From contig KE356579.1 of NCBI GenBank assembly GCA_000416085.1, positions 211,218 through 225,472 on the forward strand: 14,255 nt of DNA, given 5' to 3'. The DNA is from a halophilic archaeon J07HX64. GTDB taxonomy: Archaea; Halobacteriota; Halobacteria; Halobacteriales; Haloarculaceae. The position numbers were made by a program, and so were the translations under genes. The number at the start of each line of letters is the position of its first letter. The stretch's first letter is position 1. Of the stretch, positions 6,138 to 13,601 are shown piece by piece. Under the pieces are notes generated by a model that worked only from the letters and a program-made list of their open reading frames with translations, was not told the DNA's origin and did no database searches.

Positions 6138-7525
6138 GAGTAATCACCCAGCCGTATCTGCCCGTCATTGTCGGTGTCTCCCCCCGGCCCGTCTGACCCG
6201 TCGTCGGCTCCGTTCTCCGGGCTGTCGCCCGCGACCGCCTCGCCTGCCAGTTCGTCGTCGATACCGTCTGCGGCTGGCTCCCTGGTCGAGTCACCAGTGC
6301 CATCTACGACCGTCTCGGCCGGCCCGTCGTCCGTGGCTGTGTCCGTGGTCGACCCGTCATCGGCGCCGCCTGTGGCTGTCTCGGCCGAGCCGTCGTCGGT
6401 AGGTTCGAACAGGTTGGATTCGGCATCCTCCGCGAGCTCACGGACACGCTCCTCGACAGAGCCGGCGACGTTTGCGTCGGCGACCTGGCCGGTCCGGACC
6501 AGTTCGTCGAGTTCACGCGCCGCGGGGCTCAGCCCGAGGTCCCGCACCCGGCGTTCGACCGCCCGGTCGGGGTTGGCAAAGGAGACACTGGTGTCCCCCT
6601 CCTCCTCGTCGTGGTCGCGCCGGTCGTTTACCCGCGCGACGAGTGCACCCCGCTCGGTCGCGTCGGCCTCGACCTCCGCCGGTGTCACCCGCTCGCCGTC
6701 ACCGGTTAGTGTGACGACCACAACCGCGTCCTCGAAGTCGTGCTCGCGGAGCCGTTCGAGCACCCGTCCGGTCCCCTCGCCTGGTTCGAGTTCGACATCG
6801 ACGTAGACAAAGCGCCGGGTGTCCAGACCGCGCCGGCGGATGTCGAAGCTGTCGTCGAACCGCACGAGATTGTAGCCGCGGTCGTCTCGCTCGCTCGCGC
6901 TGGCGCGCTCGGTCGACCCGGGGTAGGTCAGCCAGGTGTCGAACGATTCGAACCGTCTCGTCCGCGGCGTGTGGTCGTCACCGAGCAACAGCGCGTCGAA
7001 CGCCACCGGTGACTCCTGGAGGAGCCGTTGTGTGTCCCAGTCGCCGTGTTCGAACGGCTCGAACAGACCGTGACTCACCAGCGCGGTGTGGTCGGCTGCC
7101 GGCGGAACCGGGTCGAACTCGTAGTCGAGCCCCTCGCGCCGGGCCCGGGGCACGAAATCGAGCCCGTACAGCGCGACGTCGCCGACCACCACCGGCTCGG
7201 CACCCAACCGGGTCGCCACCCCCAACCGCTCGAACAGGTCGAGCCACTGGCTGTCGCGCTTGGACTCGTGGTTGCCGACGACACCGTAAAACGGGATATC
7301 CGCGCCGGCGAGCGTCCGCAGCACCGACAGCGCACCCATCACGTCTGTCAGCGCCGGCTGCCGGTCCTGGAACAGGTCGCCCGCGTGGATTACGGCGTCC
7401 ACATCCGACCCGATAGCGTCCGCTACGACCCGCTCGAACGCCGCCAGAAAATCCTCTCGCCGGACCGACGAGTGATACTGCCGATAGCCCAGGTGGGTGT
7501 CACCCGTGTGCAACAGCTGTGTCAT
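6134..7525 (-). CDS. mre11: DNA double-strand break repair nuclease Mre11
   Basis: The product is 463 residues with the calcineurin-like phosphoesterase motifs in order: GDTHLG (8-13), GDLF (49-52), GNHE (84-87), SHG (151-153) and GDDH (182-185). The last motif is G-H-x-H in most Mre11/SbcD proteins, so an Asp here replaces one metal-ligand His. It forms the MR complex with Rad50, whose gene follows with a 4-nt overlap, and trims broken DNA ends. Residues from about 385 to 455 are a low-complexity acidic Asp/Gly/Thr linker. The protein ends with a short less acidic tail, RLGDYS. The ATG is 27 nt from a TATA-like box. Confidence 0.95.
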   Translation of the reverse strand: MTQLLHTGDTHLGYRQYHSSVRREDFLAAFERVVADAIGSDVDAVIHAGDLFQDRQPALTDVMGALSVLRTLAGADIPFYGVVGNHESKRDSQWLDLFERLGVATRLGAEPVVVGDVALYGLDFVPRARREGLDYEFDPVPPAADHTALVSHGLFEPFEHGDWDTQRLLQESPVAFDALLLGDDHTPRTRRFESFDTWLTYPGSTERASASERDDRGYNLVRFDDSFDIRRRGLDTRRFVYVDVELEPGEGTGRVLERLREHDFEDAVVVVTLTGDGERVTPAEVEADATERGALVARVNDRRDHDEEEGDTSVSFANPDRAVERRVRDLGLSPAARELDELVRTGQVADANVAGSVEERVRELAEDAESNLFEPTDDGSAETATGGADDGSTTDTATDDGPAETVVDGTGDSTREPAADGIDDELAGEAVAGDSPENGADDGSDGPGGDTDNDGQIRLGDYS

Positions 7526-7547
7526 GTGTCGCCTGTACGCGAGCGAT

Positions 7548-7556
7548 CCCTAAACC
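7548..7556 (-). promoter_or_regulatory. TATA-like promoter of mre11-rad50
   Basis: On the minus strand GGTTTAGGG is centred about 27 nt before the mre11 ATG, the spacing of a leaderless haloarchaeal start. The rest of the 202-bp divergent gap towards icd shows no gene. Confidence 0.5.
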
Positions 7557-7691
7557 GGTTGTGCGACCGGACCGGGCGGTGTTCGTATACGAGATACAGC
7601 TGAGGTGCGGCGTTGTCACGCCGGGTCTGGTCTGGTCTCTCTCGTCCTGTGGCCGCCCGACAGACCGGTGTGGTGCAATCTCGCCGAAAGC

Positions 7692-7704
7692 GGCATTACT
7701 TTAG
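7692..7704 (+). promoter_or_regulatory. TATA-like promoter of icd
   Basis: The GCATTACTTTAGA stretch, with ACTTTAG as the core, is centred about 28 nt before the ATG at 7728. The 23 nt before that ATG contain no Shine-Dalgarno, so the transcript is probably leaderless. Confidence 0.5.
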
Positions 7705-7727
7705 ACCTTGGTCGATAAATACAGTTT

Positions 7728-8990
7728 ATGACATACGACAGGCTCGATATTCCTGCGGAGGGCGAATCTGTGACGGTACGCGACGGGGCCGCCGACGAGT
7801 TCGACGTGCCGGAGACGCCGATTATCCCGATCCTGCACGGGGACGGCATCGGCACCGACGTGGGCCCGGCGGCGCAGTCGGTGCTCGAGTCGGCAGCCCG
7901 GGCAACCGGACGGGATATCGCCTGGCTCCGCATCTACGCCGGCGAGAGCGCCCGCGAGCGGTACGGCGAGAACCTGCCCGACGACACCGTCGACGCGATC
8001 CGCGAGTTCCGCATCGGAATAAAAGGGCCGCTGACCACACCTGTCGGTGCCGGCTACCGCTCACTCAACGTCGCCCTCCGCCAGCGACTCGACACCTACG
8101 CGAACGTGCGCCCGACCTACCACCTCGACGGTGTCCCGTCCCCGGTCTCGCACCCGGAGAAGATGGATATGGTCACCTTCCGGGAGAACACCGAGGATGT
8201 CTACGCCGGTATCGAGTGGGACCACGAGGACGAGGATGTCGAGAAGGTCCGCGAGTTCGTCGAGGACAGGATGGGATTCGACGAGACCATCCACGACGGC
8301 CCGGTCGGTATCGGCATCAAACCCATCACCGAGTTCGGCACCAAACGACTCGTCCGGAAGGCGATCGACTACGCGCTCGAACACAACCGTGACACGATGA
8401 CGCTCGTCCACAAAGGCAACATAATGAAGTTCACCGAGGGTCAGTTCCGTGACTGGGGCTACGAGGTCGCCGAACAGGAGTACGGCGACGAGGTCATCAC
8501 GGAGAACACCCTCTGGGAGGAACGGGGTGGCCAGCAACCGGACGACGCGGTCGTGGTAAACGACCGCATCGCCGACAATATGCTCCAGCAGGTGCTCACC
8601 CGCACCGAGAACTACGACGTACTCGCGACGATGAATCTTAATGGCGACTATATCTCCGACGCCTGTGGCGCCCAGATTGGCGGACTCGGTATCGCGCCCG
8701 GCGCGAACTTCGGGGACGCGCTCTGTCTCGCGGAACCTGTCCACGGCTCTGCCCCGAAGTACGCCGGCCAGGACAAGGTCAACCCCACCGCGATTATCCT
8801 CTCCGGTGTGCTCCTGTTCGAGTATATGGGCTGGACCGACGCCGCACATCTCGTCCGGGATGCCGTCGAGACGACCATCTCGTCGAAACGTGTCACATAC
8901 GACCTCCACCGGCAGATACAGGACGGCGAGAAACTCGCTACCAGTGAGTTTGCTGCGGCCGTTGTGGAGAACATAGAGACGCTCGCGTGA
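7728..8990 (+). CDS. icd: Isocitrate dehydrogenase, NADP-dependent
   Basis: The product is 420 residues and can be aligned to the Escherichia coli enzyme almost without gaps. The isocitrate-binding loop RSLNVALRQ starts at Arg111, with Ser112 equivalent to the E. coli phosphorylation site. Metal ligands Asp283, Asp307 and Asp311 are in place. The NADP-selecting residues Lys344, Tyr345, Val351, Tyr391 and Arg395 are all present, so NADP+ use is expected. It oxidises isocitrate to 2-oxoglutarate in the cytoplasmic TCA cycle. The N-terminus carries the acidic extension usual in haloarchaea. It is transcribed alone, divergent from mre11 and convergent with the epimerase gene. Nothing suggests damage. 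Confidence 0.97.
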   Translation: MTYDRLDIPAEGESVTVRDGAADEFDVPETPIIPILHGDGIGTDVGPAAQSVLESAARATGRDIAWLRIYAGESARERYGENLPDDTVDAIREFRIGIKGPLTTPVGAGYRSLNVALRQRLDTYANVRPTYHLDGVPSPVSHPEKMDMVTFRENTEDVYAGIEWDHEDEDVEKVREFVEDRMGFDETIHDGPVGIGIKPITEFGTKRLVRKAIDYALEHNRDTMTLVHKGNIMKFTEGQFRDWGYEVAEQEYGDEVITENTLWEERGGQQPDDAVVVNDRIADNMLQQVLTRTENYDVLATMNLNGDYISDACGAQIGGLGIAPGANFGDALCLAEPVHGSAPKYAGQDKVNPTAIILSGVLLFEYMGWTDAAHLVRDAVETTISSKRVTYDLHRQIQDGEKLATSEFAAAVVENIETLA

Positions 8991-9044
8991 GACTCTCTGG
9001 CGTCTCCTCGCACCCGGTGTTCGTGTCACCGAGTCCGAGCGTCG

Positions 9045-9083
9045 CCGTACCGGACCGGCCAGGTCGGACGGAGTCGGGTACGG
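9045..9083. terminator. Possible bidirectional terminator between icd and the epimerase gene
   Basis: CCGTACC (9045-9051) pairs perfectly with GGTACGG (9077-9083). Inside it GACC (9053-9056) can pair with GGTC (9062-9065). It sits in the 141-bp gap between convergent stops. No T-run is seen, so the terminator role is tentative. Confidence 0.3.
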
Positions 9084-9131
9084 GGCCACCTGGTAGACAC
9101 AACAAGAGAGAACAGTCGGTGCGCGCCGGCT

Positions 9132-10298
9132 TTAGTTCGTGGGCAACGGGAGGCGTTGCTGGACGGACTGTTTCAGCCCCTCTGTCCGAGAGGTTCGGTC
9201 GGTCGGTGACTCCAGATAGCCGTTGTCCCGGCACCAGCCGATGTAGTCCCGCAACCCGTCGCGGGGGTCCTCGTAACGGAGTTCGTAGCCTGACTCCTTC
9301 AGCTTCTGGTTGGAGAACCACATGTTGCCGGTCAGATACCGCATAGTGGGCGCCTCAACCAACGGGCGCTCGTCTCTCTTCCGGGCGCGTTTCTCGGCCC
9401 GAAGCGCGAGCACGTGACTGACCTTCGCGGTGAGCCTGTACAGCGGCTCGGGCACCGGGATGTCGACCAGCCGTCGGTCGAGCTCCTCGGCGAGGAACTC
9501 GGCGATCTCGTCTGCCTTTATTGGGTTGCTCAGCACGTTGTACGTCTCCCCGACTGCCGTCTCCCGGCCGGCGAGGTAGTCCGCCGCCCCGACGACATCG
9601 TCGACGTGTGCACAGGGGAACCGGCGCTGGTACTTTCGCGGGTAGTTCCGAAAGAACACCGCGACGCCGACACGGTCGATAAACGACAGTATGTTGTAGA
9701 TGCCGTACTGGTGGCGTGGTCCGTAGATTGGGGCTGGTCGGATGACTGTCGTGTCGATGCGGTCGCCGAACGTCCTGACAATCTGCTCCTGGACGACCTT
9801 GCTCTCGCAGTACCTGTTCTCGGGGTGGTACGGGTCGTTCTCGGACTTTGGCTCGTCGAACCCGGCGTCACCGAGCACACCGAGTGTACTCCAGTGGACC
9901 AGCCGTGGGGTTGTCTCCTGCTCGGCGAGTGCCGACAGGAGATTGCGTGTCCCCCCGGCATTGACCGCGTACAGCGCATCCCGCGGCGCGAAGTAGTCGT
10001 ACAACGACGCGATATTGTAGACGGTGTCGTACTCGTGTGCGTCGGCGATTCGTGCGACATCCGCCGGTTCGGTCAGGTCACCGGGGACGAACTCCGCCTC
10101 GTCCGCCTCGATCATCTCGCCGTAGTAAACCGGTTCCGGACTCTCACTCTCCGGGTCCTCGGTGTAGTACTCCGCCCGTTCACTGCCGGGCAAGTCTGTT
10201 GCCACCACCTCGGCATCCGGGTACTCCTCGGCGAGATACTCGATCATGTTGCTCCCGCTGAACCCACAGGCGCCGGTGACGAGTATCGTCTCTGTCAC
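9132..10298 (-). CDS. NAD-dependent epimerase/dehydratase family protein (extended SDR)
   Basis: The product is 388 residues. The dinucleotide motif TGACGFSG is at 8-15, and Asp35 after the second strand suggests NAD(H) rather than NADP(H). The active site has Ser137/Thr138 and YCESK with Tyr163 and Lys167. RPAPIYGPRHQYG follows at about 185-198, as in nucleotide-sugar epimerases and 3-beta-hydroxysteroid-dehydrogenase-like proteins. The extended C-terminal substrate domain is present. The substrate cannot be deduced; a nucleotide sugar or an isoprenoid/lipid alcohol are both possible. The start is GTG, with a strong GGGGGTGA Shine-Dalgarno 6 nt upstream. The GTG overlaps the stop of a small upstream ORF by 4 nt, so this gene is probably read from a longer mRNA. 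Confidence 0.85.
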   Translation of the reverse strand: MTETILVTGACGFSGSNMIEYLAEEYPDAEVVATDLPGSERAEYYTEDPESESPEPVYYGEMIEADEAEFVPGDLTEPADVARIADAHEYDTVYNIASLYDYFAPRDALYAVNAGGTRNLLSALAEQETTPRLVHWSTLGVLGDAGFDEPKSENDPYHPENRYCESKVVQEQIVRTFGDRIDTTVIRPAPIYGPRHQYGIYNILSFIDRVGVAVFFRNYPRKYQRRFPCAHVDDVVGAADYLAGRETAVGETYNVLSNPIKADEIAEFLAEELDRRLVDIPVPEPLYRLTAKVSHVLALRAEKRARKRDERPLVEAPTMRYLTGNMWFSNQKLKESGYELRYEDPRDGLRDYIGWCRDNGYLESPTDRTSRTEGLKQSVQQRLPLPTN

Positions 10299-10546
10299 GC
10301 TGTTTCACCCCCGGCAGACCAGGTTGTCGTCTGATCGTCCTCGGGCCGGTCACCCGTCCGAACCGCGAACAGAGCCACCACCCGGCCACCGACCCATCCT
10401 GACCTGTTACCCCGGGTATCCGCCGCCAGCGACACCACCCGCTCGCGGATACCACACCCAGCAACCGCCCCACACCCCGGGGTCGGCAGTTGTTCCCGAA
10501 GGCGCGTGAACTGTGCCGACTCGGTTGTGTTCTCGTCAGTTCGCAT
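10295..10546 (-). CDS. Small ORF of unknown function, coupled to the epimerase gene
   Basis: An 83-residue frame starts at an ATG (10546) and ends in a TGA that overlaps the epimerase GTG as GTGA. A TATA-like GTAAATAC box lies about 29 nt upstream. The strong Shine-Dalgarno of the next gene within it implies that it is at least transcribed. The sequence has two cysteines seven apart (CGAVAGC) near residue 25, many Arg and Gly, and no transmembrane segment. I recognise no family. Codon third positions look less GC-biased than in neighbouring genes, so it may be a short leader peptide or a poorly conserved protein rather than an established gene. Confidence 0.4.
   Translation of the reverse strand: MRTDENTTESAQFTRLREQLPTPGCGAVAGCGIRERVVSLAADTRGNRSGWVGGRVVALFAVRTGDRPEDDQTTTWSAGGETA
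10305..10312 (-). promoter_or_regulatory. Strong Shine-Dalgarno of the epimerase gene
   Basis: On the minus strand GGGGGTGA (7 of 8 match to GGAGGTGA) is 6 nt before the GTG start and lies inside the upstream 83-residue ORF. Most starts in this window are leaderless, so this site argues that the mRNA begins further upstream. Confidence 0.7.
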
Positions 10547-10570
10547 CTCTCATTTATATACACTGTGTGC

Positions 10571-10578
10571 GTATTTAC
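10571..10578 (-). promoter_or_regulatory. TATA-like box before the small ORF/epimerase operon
   Basis: On the minus strand GGTAAATAC is centred about 29 nt before the ATG at 10546. A second AT-rich box (TATATAAAT, 10552-10560) lies too close to that ATG. It would instead start an mRNA inside the ORF, about 20 nt past the ATG. Confidence 0.4.
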
Positions 10579-10712
10579 CGTTGTTCATAGTTAGTCCCGA
10601 GAGAGTCCCAATCAAACAACGGAACCCCGGATCGGTTACAACACCGCATTGCCCGGGACCGTCCGTTGGGCTGTGTCCGGTCCCGGCGGTGTCGCAGGCG
10701 GTCGACCGACGC

Positions 10713-10720
10713 GGTTTTGT
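10713..10720 (+). promoter_or_regulatory. TATA-like promoter of the SWIM protein
   Basis: GGTTTTGT is centred about 27 nt before the GTG at 10743 and supports that GTG as a leaderless start. Confidence 0.45.
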
Positions 10721-10742
10721 CCGCCCCGCAACAACTGCGAGC

Positions 10743-11090
10743 GTGACATCGGTTGACGGCTGGGAGCGTGCGCTCGCCACAGAGGGGCAACTCACCCCGG
10801 AGTTGGTCGAGCGTATCACCGCGATACACGACGACCGTGGTCGGCGTGCCATCGAAGCTGTCGGTGAGCAACGGGTAAAACAGTACCGTGATTTCACCGT
10901 CGTCGTGGGGTACGAGGCCGAGTACGTTGTTGAGGACGACGGCTGCACCTGCAAGGACGCCGAGTACAACCTCGACAGTACCGACCCCGAACAGCTCTGC
11001 TGGCACGCTATCGCCGTCCGGGTTGCCCGTGCTCTCGGTGCGACCGACGAACACGATATGTGGTACTCCGATGTCCACGAGTTCCTCTGA
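10743..11090 (+). CDS. SWIM zinc-finger protein
   Basis: The product is 115 residues with the SWIM zinc-binding signature CxC-x(n)-CxH: Cys68, Cys70, Cys86 and His88. The conserved-looking stretch YRDFTVVVGYEAEYVVEDD leads into the finger. Proteins of this size and layout are widespread in haloarchaea, and the SWIM finger is a DNA- or protein-binding module; the specific role is unknown. The GTG at 10743 is chosen because a TATA-like box lies 27 nt upstream. The frame stays open another 237 nt upstream, but that extension crosses the promoter and lacks the family's pattern. It converges on the winged-helix gene with a 24-bp gap. Confidence 0.85.
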   Translation: MTSVDGWERALATEGQLTPELVERITAIHDDRGRRAIEAVGEQRVKQYRDFTVVVGYEAEYVVEDDGCTCKDAEYNLDSTDPEQLCWHAIAVRVARALGATDEHDMWYSDVHEFL

Positions 11091-11114
11091 TCATCGCTCC
11101 ACCGTATTACCGGC

Positions 11115-11441
11115 TCAGAGGCTTCTCCAGGCCTCGTCGAGCGTGCTCGTGACCTCCGTCCGCTCCTCGACCTCCACGGATAGTGAGCTTTCGAACTGTA
11201 CCTGGACCGAATCGACGCTGCGCCGGTAGACCTTTATTCGCCGACGCTCGTCGGAAAGCACGTTATCGTGCAACTCCAGCAGATCGTGCTCTGTGAGCTC
11301 GTCTATACGCCGGTAACACGTTGCGATAGGGATGTCTAGCTCTTCGCTCAGGTCCTGGGCTGATCGTGGCTCGCCGGTTGCGTCCAGAATCTCCGGGCTA
11401 TACTTGTTCCCCAACGCCTGTAACAACTCCACTGAAGACAT
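11115..11441 (-). CDS. Small winged-helix transcriptional regulator
   Basis: The product is 108 residues. A helix-turn-helix occupies about residues 27-50 (AQDLSEELDIPIATCYRRID), followed by a beta-wing (LLELHDNVLSDERRRIKVYR) and a Glu-rich C-terminal stretch. This is the ArsR/HTH-20-like type common in haloarchaea, probably a cytoplasmic DNA-binding dimer. No metal-site cysteines beyond Cys42 are present, so metal sensing is not supported. It lies 156 bp downstream of a KaiC-like ATPase gene on the same strand, an arrangement I recall from other haloarchaea, which suggests a shared signalling role. A weak TATA-like box suggests it may also be transcribed on its own. Confidence 0.75.
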   Translation of the reverse strand: MSSVELLQALGNKYSPEILDATGEPRSAQDLSEELDIPIATCYRRIDELTEHDLLELHDNVLSDERRRIKVYRRSVDSVQVQFESSLSVEVEERTEVTSTLDEAWRSL

Positions 11442-11470
11442 CCGTTATCAGATTGTGAAGCGCCTGGATT

Positions 11471-11477
11471 CTTAAAG
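11471..11477 (-). promoter_or_regulatory. Weak TATA-like box before the winged-helix gene
   Basis: On the minus strand CTTTAAG is centred about 33 nt before the ATG at 11441, slightly far for a leaderless start. A second AT-rich stretch (AGTTATAAGTA) lies near 11487-11497. Confidence 0.35.
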
Positions 11478-11597
11478 CTGTCGGGTACTTATAACTAGAT
11501 AGCCTCCGCACCGCCACCCGCCGAGATTGCGAGTTCGCCCCGCCATCTGCCGGGGACTCGCGGGATAATAATTCTGCTGGAGTGATACTGTCAGACT

Positions 11598-12323
11598 CTA
11601 TATCGGAGACTGATCCTCGTTCAGCATCGAGAACGCGCTGGCGTTCTCGTGGACGGTGATACCGCCGTGTGATATCTCCATCGGGAAGATGTCCGTCTGA
11701 ACGCTTTTTTTGCGCATCTTCGCCACCCAGATGTAGCGGTTGACACCGGTTTCGGTGGGCGTCTGAAGCAGGAATATGTTCCCATCGGTGAGAAAGTTTT
11801 CCATGTTGATGTCCTTTTCGGGAAACGCCACCTCCTGTTCGGTCGTCATCAGCGTCGTGAGCCCGTTCTCGCTCAGGATATCGAGGAACTTCAACAGGTA
11901 CGTTCGTCGTTCGCGCTCTTCCTCGAAGAAGAGACCGAACATGCTCAGCGAGTCGAGCACGAGACGCTGGTAGTCCTCGCCGTCTAGTTCGTCGAGCAGG
12001 AGTTCTAGTGACGCGTTGAAGTCGCTCTCGCGCAACAGCACCTGCTTGTCGTAGACCTGTATCTGACCCGTCTCGACGTGGTGCTGCCATCTGTCGAATC
12101 CCAGCGACTCCGCGGCCCCGCGGAGATCGGATTCGTCCTCCTCGAAGGTGAGGTAGATACCGCGCTCGTCGAACTGTTCGACACCGTTGTAGATATACTG
12201 CAGTCCCAGGACACTCTTTCCCGCGCCCGGCGGCCCGCTGAGGAGTGTTGTCGAGTTGCTTACAATGCCGTTGTTGAGTATCTCGTCCAGCCCGTCAATA
12301 CCGGTTTTGGTTAATTCGACCAT
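11598..12323 (-). CDS. KaiC-like RecA-superfamily ATPase (single KaiC domain)
   Basis: The product is 241 residues and contains one KaiC domain. Walker A GPPGAGKS is at 30-37, the paired catalytic glutamates TFEE at 59-62, and Walker B LVLDS at 121-125 with Asp124. Cyanobacterial KaiC has two such domains; haloarchaea carry many single-domain paralogues whose roles are mostly unknown and which are often linked to signal transduction. There is no obvious autophosphorylation SST site as in the KaiC CII domain. The ATG is preceded by a TATA-like box about 24 nt away. The small winged-helix gene lies downstream on the same strand and may be its output regulator; that link is inferred from position. 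Confidence 0.88.
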   Translation of the reverse strand: MVELTKTGIDGLDEILNNGIVSNSTTLLSGPPGAGKSVLGLQYIYNGVEQFDERGIYLTFEEDESDLRGAAESLGFDRWQHHVETGQIQVYDKQVLLRESDFNASLELLLDELDGEDYQRLVLDSLSMFGLFFEEERERRTYLLKFLDILSENGLTTLMTTEQEVAFPEKDINMENFLTDGNIFLLQTPTETGVNRYIWVAKMRKKSVQTDIFPMEISHGGITVHENASAFSMLNEDQSPI

Positions 12324-12342
12324 GGATATTCTCGTTGTACAG

Positions 12343-12351
12343 TTTTTTATC
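12343..12351 (-). promoter_or_regulatory. TATA-like promoter of the KaiC-like gene
   Basis: On the minus strand GATAAAAAA lies about 20-28 nt before the ATG at 12323. It is the same nonamer as in front of secE. Confidence 0.55.
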
Positions 12352-12430
12352 GGTGGATATATTAAACTTCGTGTACTGTCTGAGTATCAGTTACGGTATC
12401 TCGGGGCCCTACGTGAATCCTGGCAGACAG

Positions 12431-13327
12431 TCACCCGGTCTGTGTGCGCTCCTCGACGAGCGTTGCCTCCCGGTCGAAGACAAACACCCGCGTCTCGTCG
12501 TCGAGTGTCACCGGCAACTCGACCTGCAGCGGTGTCTCCTGTAGCACCGTCACACCGGGGTCGGCCAGCAGATCGAGTGTCCAGTCCGGCCGGTTCCGGA
12601 GGTCGATGCCGTGCTCGTGGTAGAACGCGGCGAGGGCGGGACGCGTGAGTGCCATCACCGGCAGAACTGCGTGTGTCGAGAACCCACACCGTCTGCAGTT
12701 GTAGGCCACTATCACATCCTGGGTCGCCTTCGCCTCACTGAACCACTCCGGGGCCGCCTCCTCACCGGGCAGACAGACAGTCCCCTCCACGTGCCCATCA
12801 CAGTACTCACAGACTCCGAGGTCGAGCGAGACGAGCGACCGCCGCAACCACCGGTCGATCAGCCCGGGGATCGTCTCGCGGTCGACCCCGTCGAGCGCCC
12901 CTGGCGGTATATCGGGTGCGGCGTACACCCAGTCACACGACGAACAGGTGAGCCGGAGACGGGACTCGTCGAACTGCACCTGGAGTGGTGCGCCACAGTC
13001 CTGACACGACCCCGGAGCGGACACCGGCCCGTCGTCGGATTCGTACCCGCCGGTGAACTCGCCGGCAAACACCGTGCCGACGGCGCGCTTGCCGGCCACC
13101 GAGAGGCTGTATCCGTGCTCGGACTTGCGCACGAACGGGCCGACGAGTTTCCCCAGGTGGTAGTTGAACTGGCCGGAGTCCTGGACACCGACCGCCTCGT
13201 GCAGCTCGGAGAAGGTGAGTGGCCCCTCCGCCCTGTTCAGCTCCCGCAGGACCTCGAAACGAAGCTCGTGTGCGAGTCGGCCGAACGCCTCCTCGGCCGC
13301 CGGGTGCTCCGCACCACTGTCTGGCAT
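12431..13327 (-). CDS. Winged-helix protein with two zinc ribbons, probable transcriptional regulator
   Basis: The product is 298 residues. An ArsR-like winged helix covers about residues 10-80 (LTFSELHEAVGVQDSGQFNY is the recognition region). A zinc ribbon with Cys108/Cys111 and Cys128/Cys131 follows. A second Cys-rich region holds Cys173/Cys176, Cys185 and Cys211/Cys214. The C-terminal part has no motif I can name. Similar HTH-plus-ribbon proteins are common in haloarchaea and are taken to be transcription regulators; the target is unknown. The ATG at 13327 is chosen because a TATA-like box lies about 25 nt upstream. A longer in-frame start at 13483 would translate the IS right-end relic and is rejected. 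Confidence 0.8.
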   Translation of the reverse strand: MPDSGAEHPAAEEAFGRLAHELRFEVLRELNRAEGPLTFSELHEAVGVQDSGQFNYHLGKLVGPFVRKSEHGYSLSVAGKRAVGTVFAGEFTGGYESDDGPVSAPGSCQDCGAPLQVQFDESRLRLTCSSCDWVYAAPDIPPGALDGVDRETIPGLIDRWLRRSLVSLDLGVCEYCDGHVEGTVCLPGEEAAPEWFSEAKATQDVIVAYNCRRCGFSTHAVLPVMALTRPALAAFYHEHGIDLRNRPDWTLDLLADPGVTVLQETPLQVELPVTLDDETRVFVFDREATLVEERTQTG

Positions 13328-13347
13328 GCATGATTTTGTGCATTCTA

Positions 13348-13355
13348 CCGATAAG
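13348..13355 (-). promoter_or_regulatory. TATA-like promoter of the winged-helix/zinc-ribbon gene
   Basis: On the minus strand CTTATCGG is centred about 25 nt before the ATG at 13327. It lies about 45 bp downstream of the end of the IS relic. Confidence 0.4.
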
Positions 13356-13399
13356 ACAGTTACGCCGACACCGAACAGTGTGCAGACAAACCGCCGCTC

Positions 13400-13497
13400 G
13401 GTGACATCCTCCCCGCCGTGAACGGCGGGATTCTCTCCTCGAAGAAAGATAGAACACTCTCGGTTTCTGCTCGCACGACCCACGCCTCGCGGGACTC
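13400..13497 (-). mobile_element. Orphan right end of an IS200/IS605 (IS1341-type) element, omega-RNA-like scaffold
   Basis: Read on the minus strand, the stretch contains two hairpins. The first is CCCGCG-AGG-CGTGGG (13493 to 13479), six pairs with one G-T. The second is CCCGCCG-TTCA-CGGCGGG (13429 to 13412), seven perfect pairs, preceded by GAGAGAAT and followed by GAGGATGTCAC. From memory this is the typical right end of haloarchaeal IS1341-type elements. There it overlaps the tnpB 3' end and encodes the 3' part of the guide (omega) RNA scaffold. No tnpA or tnpB frame is present upstream; an unrelated gene ends at 13602. It is therefore a relic, or a solo RNA unit. The family assignment needs a database comparison. 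Confidence 0.6.
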
Positions 13498-13571
13498 ACT
13501 GGGCGCCGCTCGCCGGGGTGTCTGTGCCGTCCGGAGCCCGGTGTGGAGACCGAGTCCAGCGGAGAGGAACT

Positions 13572-13590
13572 GCTGCCGGTAGCCGGCAGC
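13572..13590 (-). terminator. Perfect 8-bp hairpin after the unknown gene, likely terminator
   Basis: GCTGCCGG (13572-13579) and CCGGCAGC (13583-13590) pair perfectly over a 3-nt loop, 11 nt past the stop of the 13602-14042 gene. Position and strength suggest termination of that gene. It could alternatively be a 5' part of the IS-relic RNA. Confidence 0.45.
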
Positions 13591-13601
13591 GGACCGACTC
13601 A

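Noticed and set aside
8061..9089. 342-residue minus-strand frame opposite icd
   Set aside because: It is the reverse shadow of a fully conserved isocitrate dehydrogenase and has no recognisable motifs.
9414..10334. 306-residue plus-strand frame opposite the epimerase
   Set aside because: It is a shadow; the minus frame carries the complete extended-SDR motifs.
10506..10742. Upstream in-frame extension of the SWIM protein
   Set aside because: The extension crosses a TATA-like box and the divergent promoter region, and the GTG at 10743 gives the usual family length.
501..13440. A composite transposon bounded by the two IS right-end relics
   Set aside because: The relics differ in structure and lack transposases, and the genes between them are housekeeping genes in ordinary haloarchaeal style.
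13328..13483. Longer N-terminus of the winged-helix/zinc-ribbon protein starting at 13483
   Set aside because: The extra 52 residues translate the IS right-end hairpin and bypass the TATA box 25 nt before the ATG at 13327.
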